64,000 nt of DNA from Rothia nasimurium (GTDB lineage Bacteria; Actinomycetota; Actinomycetes; Actinomycetales; Micrococcaceae), in NCBI RefSeq assembly GCF_014217215.1, contig NZ_CP056080.1, positions 2,379,068 to 2,443,067 of the forward strand, read 5' to 3'. Every line of letters starts with the position of its first letter. Position 1 is the stretch's first letter. Below are positions 56,813 to 64,000 of this stretch, in pieces. The notes below the pieces were generated by a model. The model was not told the DNA's origin. It ran no database searches and saw nothing but the letters and a program-made list of their open reading frames with translations. The position numbers and the translations under genes are program-made.

Positions 56813-57089
56813 ATATTTACTGCGAGTTAGAGAAATCAGAGTCTCCCCACGAGAAGGGACCAGATTGGCCCCGCTTGTATGCGTACACATCAAGGAAATC
56901 GGGAGAATTTTGGTCCCTACTGTAAAAAATTGGAGCTCTAAAAGCCATTCTCAGCGCCTAAGGCAACTTAACCGGTATCCAAGTAAGTTGCACCCTCTTT
57001 AAGGCCCTCAGATGGCCGTATAGCGCCTTTTTACCTCTCCACAAGCCGAAAAAACCTAGATTTCCGTTCAAGGGCACCCACATACGCCA
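56813..57089. other. Non-coding stretch before parS
   Basis: 277 bases. I see a short palindrome GCAACTTA/TAAGTTGC (near 56961-56991) but no gene, promoter or terminator that I can support. Confidence 0.4.
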
Positions 57090-57105
57090 TGTTTCACGTG
57101 AAACA
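57090..57105. promoter_or_regulatory. parS site (TGTTTCACGTGAAACA)
   Basis: Exact consensus, in the gap downstream of parB. Confidence 0.88.
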
Positions 57106-57109
57106 TAAA

Positions 57110-57144
57110 GAAGCGGCACCTGCGCATTGAGCAGGTACCGCTTC
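57110..57144 (-). terminator. Terminator after parB
   Basis: GAAGCGGCACCTGC (57110-57123) pairs with GCAGGTACCGCTTC (57131-57144) with one mismatch. A short T stretch follows on the minus strand (TTTATG). It ends the parA-parB transcript. Confidence 0.75.
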
Positions 57145-57187
57145 CAGGTCTCACGGGCAGGCCAGCCAGCCCAAACTGACCACTCCC

Positions 57188-58297
57188 CTACTTTTTCTTG
57201 AGCTTGGGATCAATGATGTCAAGAATTCGGTTGAGGTCATCCACCGAGGCGAACTCAATGGTCATCTTGCCCTTACGGGCTCCCAGATTAATTTTGACGT
57301 TGGTATCCAGCTTGTCTGCGAGGGCATCTGCCAGATAGTCCAGTCGTTCAGAGTGATCCTGAACCTTGGCACCCTTCTTGGTGCGCTCGGGCTCAGCCGA
57401 AGATCCTGCAGCTACGAGCTCTTCAACGGCACGCACAGATAGACCCTCATTGACGATTTTCTGAGCCAGAGTCTCAATATCAGCAGCCTTTTTCAATCCC
57501 AGTAGGGCACGGGCATGGCCAGAAGAAATGGTACCGGCAGCAACCCGGCGCTGAACCAGGGCAGGCAGCTTCAGCAGGCGGATAGTATTTGAAATCTGCG
57601 GGCGAGAACGACCGATACGCTGGGCCAGCTGTTCCTGGGTGGTTCCAAACTCTTCCAAGAGCTGCTGGTAGGCGGCAGCTTCTTCAATGGGGTTAAGCTG
57701 CGACCGGTGCAGGTTCTCCAGCAGGGCGTCCCGCAGTAGGTCTTCGTCCTGGGTCTCACGAATAATCGCCGGAATAGTGGTCAGGCCCGCGCGCTGGGTA
57801 GCGCGCCAGCGACGCTCACCCATAATAAGCTCGTACTTTTCAGCACCACTCTCCCGGCTGGGGCGCACGACAATCGGCTGCAGTACGCCGATTTCCTTGA
57901 TGGAATGCACCAGCTCCTGCATATCGTGCTCATCAAAGTCGGTACGGGGCTGCTTACGGTTAGGGTGAATATCGGTGACGTTGAGGGTAGCAAAATCTGC
58001 ACCGGGCACAGGTACCAGACCATCGCCTGCAGCGGCAGTCTCGTCACCAAAGAAGAAATCGACAGGACGCCGGGAACCGGTTGCGGTGCGCAGGGCAGCT
58101 CCCATGTCTGCCCGCTTCTTCTTTGATGTTTCACGTGAAACGCTCTTCTGGGCGGGGGCAGGGGTCTCAACACCTAGACCCAGATCTAGCTGTTCGCTCT
58201 CTACCGACTCGGTGCTTTTCTGCTCCACCGGGGGCTTAGCGCTCTCTGGAATGAGAGCTCCCAAGCCACGACCTAGACCGCGTTTCTTCTCTGCCAC
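57188..58297 (-). CDS. parB: Chromosome-partitioning protein ParB
   Basis: 369 residues from GTG 58297 (GGAGG 5 bases upstream). The N-terminal AEKKRGLGRGLGALIP segment for ParA contact, the CTPase/parS box GERRWRATQRAGL (about 170-182), an HTH and the C-terminal dimer part. It binds parS, slides and loads SMC. A parS-like site lies within its own gene (58127-58142). The order parA-parB is standard, with a hairpin between them. Confidence 0.96.
   Translation of the reverse strand: MAEKKRGLGRGLGALIPESAKPPVEQKSTESVESEQLDLGLGVETPAPAQKSVSRETSKKKRADMGAALRTATGSRRPVDFFFGDETAAAGDGLVPVPGADFATLNVTDIHPNRKQPRTDFDEHDMQELVHSIKEIGVLQPIVVRPSRESGAEKYELIMGERRWRATQRAGLTTIPAIIRETQDEDLLRDALLENLHRSQLNPIEEAAAYQQLLEEFGTTQEQLAQRIGRSRPQISNTIRLLKLPALVQRRVAAGTISSGHARALLGLKKAADIETLAQKIVNEGLSVRAVEELVAAGSSAEPERTKKGAKVQDHSERLDYLADALADKLDTNVKINLGARKGKMTIEFASVDDLNRILDIIDPKLKKK
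58127..58142. promoter_or_regulatory. parS-like site (TGTTTCACGTGAAACG) in parB
   Basis: Exact core. It encodes part of the ParB linker, so the sequence serves both purposes. Confidence 0.82.
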
Positions 58298-58414
58298 GTT
58301 GACCTCCGTACTCAAAAGTTTTCCTCACCCAAGTCTAGTGGAGTCAGCTCCCCCGCATAGACCAACGGCGCCCTGTTCAAGCACAAGGCGCCGTCATTCT
58401 TACTGAGTTTTTTC

Positions 58415-58461
58415 GAAAGGCAAGGCAGGCTCACGCTCGCTGCGAGCCTGCCTTGCCTTTC
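58415..58461 (-). other. Hairpin between parA and parB
   Basis: An 18-bp stem (58415-58432 with 58444-58461) whose core reads CAGGCTC/GAGCCTG. It lies between parA and parB. On the minus strand the following bases are A-rich, so it is not an ordinary terminator there; on the plus strand a weak T stretch follows. The core is the one seen at 25108 and 56547. Confidence 0.7.
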
Positions 58462-58496
58462 TTTAGATATTAATTAAAACATCGTATAAAAGTTGT

Positions 58497-59504
58497 TTAA
58501 GCCCTTTTTGCCATCTCCATAGCAGCCTTCAGATAGGCCACAGCACCGGGTGATGCGGGGTCATAGCTCATCACGGTTTGCTGGTAGCTAGGAGCTTCAG
58601 AGATGCGCACAGAGCGGGGAATCGCGGTTTCAAGTACCTGTTCAGGGAAGTGTTCACGTACTTCGTCAGCCACCTGAGATGAGAGGTTGGTGCGACCGTC
58701 GTACATGGTGAGCAAGATAGTGCTGATGTGGAGATCAGAGTTGAGGTGCTTTTGAATCATGCCAATATTTTTGAGCAGCTGGCTCAGACCCTCTAAGGCG
58801 TAGTATTCACACTGAATGGGAATGAGCACCTCCCGGGCGGCGCAGAAGGCATTGATGGTGAGCAGCCCCAGGGAGGGAGGGCAGTCGATAAAGATGTAGT
58901 CCAGACGCGGCAGCCCGGCAGCTTCTCGAGCGGCAGCATAATCAGAGACAGCGGTCTTCAAACGGGTCTCTCGAGCCACCATAGAAACCAGCTCAATCTC
59001 GGCTCCCGCAAGATCGATATTGGCTGGAGCACACCAGAGGTTTTCGATATCGGGGCAGGGCTGCACAATATCGGCCAGGGGCTTGTCGTCAATCAGCACA
59101 TCGTAGGTAGAGGGAACTTCCACCCCGTGTTCTATACCCAGCGCGGTCGAGGCATTCCCCTGGGGGTCGTTATCAATAACCAGCACGTTCATGCCCTTGA
59201 GGGCGAGCGCCGCGGCAAGATTCACTGCGGTTGATGTTTTACCCACCCCGCCCTTCTGGTTAGAGATGGTGAAGATGCGGGTTTCTCGGGGGCGGCTGAG
59301 GGTTTCACTGGCCAGCTCTTCGAACTGTTGCTTGGCTGAGCGAGCCTGCTGGGTGATGGGGTTATTCTGGGCGGCCGCGGCGTCAGTGCGCTCCAATTTT
59401 TCGCGTGTTTCACGTGAAACATGTGAGCCTCGGTCAGGTTTGGCCAGGACGTCCTGGGGTTCAGGTGGCAGCCCAAAATCGGGGATATTGGAGATGGTAG
59501 ACAC
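58497..59504 (-). CDS. parA: Chromosome-partitioning ATPase ParA
   Basis: 335 residues. Walker A-deviant KGGVGKT (84-90), DNDPQGN (about 112) and the Walker B-like YIFIDCPPSLG. The first 70 residues are a polar extension seen in actinobacterial ParA. It forms a gradient that moves ParB-parS. GTG start with GAGGGAG upstream. A parS site lies inside its first codons (59406-59421). Confidence 0.97.
   Translation of the reverse strand: MSTISNIPDFGLPPEPQDVLAKPDRGSHVSRETREKLERTDAAAAQNNPITQQARSAKQQFEELASETLSRPRETRIFTISNQKGGVGKTSTAVNLAAALALKGMNVLVIDNDPQGNASTALGIEHGVEVPSTYDVLIDDKPLADIVQPCPDIENLWCAPANIDLAGAEIELVSMVARETRLKTAVSDYAAAREAAGLPRLDYIFIDCPPSLGLLTINAFCAAREVLIPIQCEYYALEGLSQLLKNIGMIQKHLNSDLHISTILLTMYDGRTNLSSQVADEVREHFPEQVLETAIPRSVRISEAPSYQQTVMSYDPASPGAVAYLKAAMEMAKRA
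59406..59421. promoter_or_regulatory. parS site (TGTTTCACGTGAAACA) in parA
   Basis: Exact consensus inside the N-terminal coding part of parA (encoding HVSRETR). Confidence 0.9.
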
Positions 59505-59625
59505 CGGCTATGCTCCCTCGGTAGGTGTGGTGGTCTCGCTTATCTAAGGTTACCCGCTCTCCCCCACCTCTCGAAACATCGAAAAATAAACACCATCATT
59601 AAGTTGTTTTACAGATAAAAACCCG

Positions 59626-59641
59626 TGTTTCACGTGAAACA
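59626..59641. promoter_or_regulatory. parS site (TGTTTCACGTGAAACA) upstream of parA
   Basis: Exact consensus between parA and the GNAT gene, about 4.3 kb from dnaA. Confidence 0.9.
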
Positions 59642-59668
59642 CTTTGCACACACCTATAATCACTGACC

Positions 59669-60190
59669 ATGATCACCATTCGCAGAGCCCTCCCCCGCGA
59701 CGCCCAGACCCTAGCAGCTCTGTCTGCCACCACCTATGCGCAGACCTTCAACTATTACCCACCCGAAGACCTAGAGCATTATCTCTCTACCACCTACACC
59801 ACCGAAAACTACCTCACCTATCTCGCAGACCCCAGCACCGCCATCTGGCTGGCAGAAGGTACGGACGCCGGCACCCCACTGGGCTACGTCATGGCAGGCC
59901 CTGCTTGCCTCCCCCACCCTGATTGCAGCGACCAGGACGGTGAACTCAAACGCCTCTATGTCTTAGCGGATCAGCAGGGCTCAGGGCTGGGCACCAGACT
60001 GCTAGAGACAGCTCTGGAGTGGCTGGAGCGCGAGCACCCTTATCGCTCCCTCTGGCTGGGGGTCTGGTCTGAAAACTACGGCGCCCAGCGCCTCTACCAG
60101 CGCTACGGCTTTGCGCGCGTTGGTGACTACTACTTCACGGTCGGTTCCACTCAAGACTACGAGTTCATTTTCAGAAGAGACCCCCGATAG
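59669..60190 (+). CDS. GNAT-family N-acetyltransferase
   Basis: 173 residues. N-terminal MITIRRALPRDAQTLAAL, acetyl-CoA motif A (LYVLADQQGSGLGTRLLE, about 92-109) and the GVWSENYGAQRLYQRYGF close. Transfers acetyl from acetyl-CoA to an amine or protein N-terminus; the substrate is unknown. It stands alone between divergent parA and convergent rsmG; the parS site lies just before its start. Confidence 0.92.
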   Translation: MITIRRALPRDAQTLAALSATTYAQTFNYYPPEDLEHYLSTTYTTENYLTYLADPSTAIWLAEGTDAGTPLGYVMAGPACLPHPDCSDQDGELKRLYVLADQQGSGLGTRLLETALEWLEREHPYRSLWLGVWSENYGAQRLYQRYGFARVGDYYFTVGSTQDYEFIFRRDPR

Positions 60191-60203
60191 ATTCCACATA
60201 AAA

Positions 60204-60235
60204 AGCCCGGCTTCCCTCTACAGGGAAGCCGGGCT
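60204..60235 (-). terminator. Terminator shared by rsmG and the GNAT gene
   Basis: A perfect 14-bp stem (60204-60217 with 60222-60235) with T5 on the minus strand. It ends the rpmH-rsmG strand and likely the GNAT transcript. Confidence 0.85.
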
Positions 60236-60255
60236 GTGCCGTCCTGGTCTAAAGC

Positions 60256-60906
60256 CTAGAGGCTTACTCGCACCACGGTGGTGGGCTCTTCGAGCAGGGT
60301 CTCGCCAGCGACCAGAATTTCGGTCTCACGAGCTCCGTACTTGTTGAGCTTCTTTTTGGCCTTGGTGATTTCGTCAGCCGCGCTACGACCCTTGAGAGCC
60401 AGTAGCTGGCCGGTGCCGCGCAGAATCGGCAGGGTGATGTCCAGCAGGCCTACCAGGGCAGAAACAGCGCGGGCGGTCACGTAGTCAGCCTCGACCTGCC
60501 CCACGGCTTGCTCGGCGCGGGAGCGCAGGATTTCGACGTTTTCCAGCCCGAGGTCGTCCACAACCTCGGTTAGCCAGATGACGCGGCGTTCCAGGGGCTC
60601 GATGAGGGTCAGTTTGAGGTCGGGGCGGGCAATGGCCAGGCAGAGGCCGGGAAGGCCCGCTCCTGAGCCCACGTCGGCGACGCGGGCGCCGTCCTCGATG
60701 AACTCCTCAACCACGGCGCAGTTGAGCACGTGGCGCTCCCAGAGGCGGGGAACCTCGCGGGGGCCAATCAGGCCTCGTTCGATGCCACTGGTAGCCAGGT
60801 GCTCCACGTAGCGCTCTGCTAGGGGCAGACGGTCACCGAAGATCTGGTCGGCAGCTACCAGGGTAGGGCCAGCCAGTTCGGGAAGGTCGGTGGTTGCTTC
60901 GCTCAT
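60256..60906 (-). CDS. rsmG: 16S rRNA m7G527 methyltransferase RsmG (GidB)
   Basis: 216 residues. SAM motif VADVGSGAGLPGL (about 78-90), ISRPDLKLTLIEP-like ending of the Rossmann part, and DYVTARAVSAL. It methylates G527 of 16S rRNA; loss gives low-level streptomycin resistance in mycobacteria. Three bases separate it from jag. Confidence 0.95.
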   Translation of the reverse strand: MSEATTDLPELAGPTLVAADQIFGDRLPLAERYVEHLATSGIERGLIGPREVPRLWERHVLNCAVVEEFIEDGARVADVGSGAGLPGLCLAIARPDLKLTLIEPLERRVIWLTEVVDDLGLENVEILRSRAEQAVGQVEADYVTARAVSALVGLLDITLPILRGTGQLLALKGRSAADEITKAKKKLNKYGARETEILVAGETLLEEPTTVVRVSL

Positions 60907-60909
60907 GGT

Positions 60910-61440
60910 TTAGTCCTCCGCCGGCATGATGACGATGTGACGGTCGGGGCCAGCGCCTTCTGACTCTGAGTAGAGGCCGTGGGCTGCCACGATGTCGTGC
61001 ACGAGCTTACGCTCGTAGGATCCCAGGGGCTCCAGGTGTACCTCGTCGCCGGTTTCTTTGACGCGGGCAATGGCGGTCTCTGCCATGTCAACGAGGGCCT
61101 TCTGGCGGCTGGCACGGTGCTCAGCGATGTCCAGAATCAGGCGGGTGCGCTGGCCGGTGGCAGCGAGCACCGAGAGGCGCACGAGCTCCTGCAAGGCGTC
61201 CAGCACTTCGCCGTCCTCGCCCACGAGGGCGGTGAGCTCGGTGTTGTTGCCGTCCTCGGTTACGACCGAGAGGTAGGTGCGCCCGTTGCGCACCTCAATG
61301 TCGATGTCGCCGTCGATGTCTGCGATGTCGAGAAGTTCTTCGAGGTAGTCGGCGGCGATGTCGCCTTCGTCCTCAAAGCCCTGCTCTGCGGCGTCTTCAA
61401 GGACGCTGTCTGCGGCAGTTTCTTCGTAGGCTTCAGTCAT
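60910..61440 (-). CDS. jag: KH/R3H RNA-binding protein Jag (KhpB-like)
   Basis: 176 residues. A very acidic N-terminus (about 1-40), a KH domain (LTALVGEDGEVLDALQ, about 68-83) and an R3H domain in the second half (HRASRQKALVDMAETA). It lacks the Jag-N domain of Bacillus KhpB. Proposed to bind small RNAs and affect division and sporulation. Between yidC and rsmG, as is usual. Confidence 0.93.
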   Translation of the reverse strand: MTEAYEETAADSVLEDAAEQGFEDEGDIAADYLEELLDIADIDGDIDIEVRNGRTYLSVVTEDGNNTELTALVGEDGEVLDALQELVRLSVLAATGQRTRLILDIAEHRASRQKALVDMAETAIARVKETGDEVHLEPLGSYERKLVHDIVAAHGLYSESEGAGPDRHIVIMPAED

Positions 61441-61461
61441 GGGTTCCTCCTGTAGCTGCCG

Positions 61462-62433
61462 CTATTTCTTCTTGTTCTGCTGCTTTTGGCGCTTCTTGCT
61501 CATAGGCTGCTGACGCTGGCCGCGGTTGGCACGCTCACGCTGGGCTTCGAGCTCAGCTTCATGCTCTTCCTTGGTCTTACCAACGGGAGGCAGGCCCTTG
61601 GCGGCGCGGCGCTCGTTGAGCTCACGCTCGGCCTGTGAACCGGGGGTGGGGTTGTTCTTGATGACCCAGTACTGCTGGCCCAGTGACCAGAAGTTGGAGA
61701 CGGTCCAGTAGACGAGCACGCCCAGGGGGAAGTTGATACCCGAGATAGCGAAGATGAGGGGTAGCACGTAGAGCATAATCTGCTGCTGGCGGTACATGGG
61801 GGACTGCTTGGCGGCGTCCGACATGTTCTTCACAGAGAGTTGCTTGGTGATGTAGAACTGGGTGGCGCTCATGAGCACAACCATGATGGCGGCGATGATG
61901 ATGGTGGCGGTGTGGTTACCGTCGCCGGGACGCATCATGGTGGAGAAGAGGGGGGCGCCGAAGATGTAGGCGTCGTTGAACTGCTCAATCTTGGCGTTGT
62001 CGAGCACCAGGATGCTCTCGTTGTTGGCTGCTGCGCTGGGTACGCCGTTCAGCACCTGGAAGAGGCCGAAGAAGATAGGCATCTGCACCAGGATAGGCAT
62101 GCAGGAGGCCAGCGGGTTGGAGCCAGTCTTGCGGTAGAGTTCCATCTGCTCCTGAGCCATGGCCTGGCGGGAGAGCTGGTCGGTCTTGCCCTTGTACTTA
62201 GCCTGGAGCTTGGCCAGTTCGGGCTGCAGTTCCTGCATACCGCGCATGGCCTTGATCTGTTTCATGAAGAGCGGGATGGTGAGGGTTCGCATGACCAGGG
62301 TCAGGCCGATGATGGCCAGTACCCAGGTGACGCCGGACGCGGGGTCCATACCGATGGCGGTGAAGAGTTCGTGGAATGCCCAGAGAATCGCCGAGACGAT
62401 CCATTTGAAGGGCCAGAGAATGATGTCGAACAT
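61462..62433 (-). CDS. yidC: Membrane protein insertase YidC
   Basis: 323 residues, a Gram-positive type without the large periplasmic domain. About five helices; WVLAIIGLTLVMRTLTIPLFM holds the conserved Arg of the insertion groove. The C-terminal end is basic and Gln-rich (SKKRQKQQNKKK), which may bind the ribosome. It is next to yidD, which helps the same process. Confidence 0.96.
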   Translation of the reverse strand: MFDIILWPFKWIVSAILWAFHELFTAIGMDPASGVTWVLAIIGLTLVMRTLTIPLFMKQIKAMRGMQELQPELAKLQAKYKGKTDQLSRQAMAQEQMELYRKTGSNPLASCMPILVQMPIFFGLFQVLNGVPSAAANNESILVLDNAKIEQFNDAYIFGAPLFSTMMRPGDGNHTATIIIAAIMVVLMSATQFYITKQLSVKNMSDAAKQSPMYRQQQIMLYVLPLIFAISGINFPLGVLVYWTVSNFWSLGQQYWVIKNNPTPGSQAERELNERRAAKGLPPVGKTKEEHEAELEAQRERANRGQRQQPMSKKRQKQQNKKK

Positions 62434-62491
62434 AGTTCTCTCCCTGGCTCGGGTGTATGAGCCGGTTGTGGTGGACTGCAGCCAGTACCTG

Positions 62492-62896
62492 TTAGTGGTT
62501 CAGGTGCCGGTGCGGGTGGTTTAGAAGTATTATTTTGGGTTCGGTGCCGGGGGCGAAGGTGCGCCGCCCGGGTGGGACCGGGTCGAGCCCTCCGGTGGCC
62601 CAGGGGTGGCAGCGCAGTAGGCGGCGGACGGTCAGTGAGAGGCCGCGTATGGCGCCGTGGGTGGTGAGCGCTTCGAGCCCGTAGGCTGAGCAGCTCGGAT
62701 AGTACCGGCAGACGTTGCCGTAGAGCGGCGAAACGATGGCGCGGTAGACCTTGATGAAAGCGATGAGGACGTTCTGGGGCAGGGTGATAGCTGCCTGAAC
62801 GATGGTGGTGGGCACGACGAATTCGTGAGGGGCGTTATCGAGCAGGACGTCTTCGTCCGCGGGTGCCCCGGCGGGGTGCTGGTGGGAGGTGCTCAT
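62492..62896 (-). CDS. yidD: Membrane insertion efficiency factor YidD
   Basis: 134 residues; the conserved core (about 35-105) has YRAIVSPLYGNVCRYYPSCS and HGAIRGL. An N-terminal extension of 30 polar residues and a C-terminal tail are added to the usual 70-80 residues. It aids YidC. It lies three bases after rnpA. Confidence 0.94.
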   Translation of the reverse strand: MSTSHQHPAGAPADEDVLLDNAPHEFVVPTTIVQAAITLPQNVLIAFIKVYRAIVSPLYGNVCRYYPSCSAYGLEALTTHGAIRGLSLTVRRLLRCHPWATGGLDPVPPGRRTFAPGTEPKIILLNHPHRHLNH

Positions 62897-62899
62897 GGG

Positions 62900-63262
62900 T
62901 TAGAGCTCCTCTCGGGCGGTGGCACCGAGTTTTTTGAGGGTGGTGGCCAGCGCACTGGTCAGGTCTGTTTCGAGGTCGGTGTAGGGGGCGGACGCTGCCG
63001 GCGGCAGGGCGCGCACAACCACCCGGTAGCCGGTGGGGTTTTCGGCGACGAAGGGGGCGATGATCTCGCGGAGGCGTCGCTTGGTTTTGTTGCGGGTAAC
63101 GGCGTTACCGACGGCCTTGGAGACGATGAAACCGATGATGGTTGGTTCTTCGCCTGTTTTAGCTGTATATAGAACTAAGTTCCGACGCCCTGAGCGGGCG
63201 CCGGAACGTGTAGTTGCTGAGAATTGAGCCGAAGCTCGCATCCGGTGCTGTTGTGCCAGCAC
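62900..63262 (-). CDS. rnpA: Ribonuclease P protein component
   Basis: 120 residues. Contains RMRASAQFSATTRSGARSG and the RNR-like motif NAVTRNKTKRRLREI (about 75-89). It pairs with the RNase P RNA, whose gene is not in the window, to trim tRNA 5' ends. GTG start, with AAAGGAG upstream. Follows rpmH on the same strand by 95 bases. Confidence 0.96.
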   Translation of the reverse strand: MLAQQHRMRASAQFSATTRSGARSGRRNLVLYTAKTGEEPTIIGFIVSKAVGNAVTRNKTKRRLREIIAPFVAENPTGYRVVVRALPPAASAPYTDLETDLTSALATTLKKLGATAREEL

Positions 63263-63357
63263 ATAGTCTCCTTTGTCTTTTCGGTCGTCTCTCGGCGGGC
63301 TGCGTGATCACGCTGGCCTGCACAAGGGGCTAGGCCGAGGCGAGGAGATGTGAAGCC

Positions 63358-63495
63358 TTATGCTGAGAGGCTTGCGCGGCCCTTTGAACGACGGTTCGCG
63401 AGGATGGCGCGGCCTGCACGGGTGCGCATGCGAAGACGGAAGCCGTGCTTCTTGGCGCGGCGGCGGTTATTCGGCTGGAAAGTCCGCTTGCTCAT
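63358..63495 (-). CDS. rpmH: 50S ribosomal protein L34
   Basis: 45 residues: [18 protein letters not shown]... with the conserved [17 protein letters not shown], ending ASLSA. A very basic peptide next to oriC, as in most bacteria. It starts the rpmH-rnpA-yidD-yidC-jag-rsmG cluster, transcribed away from dnaA. Confidence 0.97.
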   Translation of the reverse strand: MSKRTFQPNNRRRAKKHGFRLRMRTRAGRAILANRRSKGRASLSA

Positions 63496-63979
63496 TTGGT
63501 TACTCCAAAAATGGTTGGTACGGGGGCCAACCTTTCAACAGTTCTTCGAACAGGTTGACGCTTCTTGCTCGTGTGTTAGCTCCGCCGCGTAAGGGGCGGA
63601 TATCAGGCCTTAGATATAGGCATAGTCCTAGCACACTTTGACTAAACAACTCTAGAAGAGGTTGCAATATAAGGTCAAGCCCGCTAGGGGTAGGTCTTTA
63701 ATCACAGGCAGGTGGGAGAGTTTGCCCACACCTGTGGATAGCTTGCGAGCGCACTCGCCCTAGCGAGAGTTATCCACAGGCACACCGGGGAAAGTTGTAA
63801 GTTACAAAAACTGCGGCTTTGAGCTAGCGGTGCGCGGTTTAATCACATACTGTAAACAGGTACTCCCCTCGTTAAATCACAAGTTTTCCACCCTGTGGAT
63901 AACATGGTGATAAATCGGTGGGTCCTGCGGCTAAGCTGTGGGTAAGTTTTTTGCGTGATCTGAGATTAAAGGAGAGCCA
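63496..63979. other. oriC region between rpmH and dnaA
   Basis: 484 bases without a gene. Exact or near DnaA boxes: TTATCCACA at 63770-63778 (+), TGTGGATAA at 63894-63902 (reverse), TGTGGATAG at 63733-63741 (reverse) and TGTGGGTAA at 63937-63945 (reverse). AT-rich stretches around 63785-63890 are candidates for the unwinding element. Further boxes may lie outside the window, beyond dnaA. Confidence 0.85.
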
Positions 63980-64000
63980 GTGGGCGATTATATGGACCCG
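63980..64000 (+). CDS. dnaA: dnaA start (partial, cut by the window edge)
   Basis: Only seven codons: MGDYMDP. GTG start preceded by AAAGGAG at 63968-63974. It lies directly after the DnaA-box region and divergent from rpmH, the usual place of the replication initiator gene. The identification rests on context. Confidence 0.75.

Noticed and set aside
56718..57002. 94-codon frame on the plus strand
   Set aside because: Its first part lies in the folded element and no ribosome site or family is evident.

Overview
The window is high-GC actinobacterial chromosome ending at the replication origin. The gene order rpmH-rnpA-yidD-yidC-jag-rsmG-parA-parB, the FHA/PP2C/RodA/PBP/PknA/PknB cluster next to tRNA-Leu(CAG), crgA, LysG/LysE, class E sortase and the rRNA sequences all fit the Micrococcaceae; Rothia is my best guess (inference, no search was run). 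The last 21 bases are the start of dnaA, so the window is the roughly 64 kb lying upstream of dnaA.

Layout. 1-360: short inverted repeats and a tRNA-Leu(CAG). 676-10384 (+): a tight cell-growth operon, fhaA-fhaB-pstP-rodA-pbpA-pknA-pknB, in which Ser/Thr kinases with PASTA sensors, their phosphatase and FHA readers control elongation and division peptidoglycan synthesis. 10473-12780: pabA/trpG, a 53-residue membrane protein and a class E sortase on the minus strand, then crgA and a second small membrane protein on the plus strand. 13064-18055: YceI protein, lysG/lysE lysine-export pair, a frameshifted ABC exporter and an integral membrane protein. 18149-23843 (-): an rRNA operon with 16S and 23S but no detectable 5S before its terminator. 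24116-30495: luciferase-like oxidoreductase, NarL-type two-component system, DUF421 protein, HemD-like protein, AlkD-like protein, TetR regulator.

30537-34133 (-): dnaB interrupted by two inteins, one of them carrying the class 3 (Ala1, Trp-Cys-Thr) signature inside the P-loop. 34218-40626: small membrane proteins, a siderophore-interacting protein and an iron lipoprotein behind DtxR/IdeR-like boxes, glycerate kinase, SMR exporter, DUF418 protein. 40746-42646 (-): rpsF-ssb-rpsR-rplI. 42823-47846: TM2 protein, a TcaA-like membrane protein, an ABC-2 drug/peptide exporter, and an HTH/membrane gene pair with a perfect 21-bp palindrome at its promoter. 47912-54409: cca, NUDIX hydrolase, murJ, a separate MurJ-partner pseudokinase, trxB, trxA. 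54553-57144: an accessory patch with a frameshifted Fic gene, its HTH partner, AT-rich small genes and a 266-bp folded inverted-repeat element. 57188-63495: parB, parA, GNAT, rsmG, jag, yidC, yidD, rnpA, rpmH. 63496-63979: oriC with DnaA boxes.

Eight parS-like sites run through the right-hand 38 kb, densest around parAB. The strongest candidates for something out of the ordinary are the double-intein dnaB, the rRNA operon without 5S, the folded element at 56547-56812 with related hairpins elsewhere in the window, the palindrome-controlled HTH gene, and the broken Fic module.
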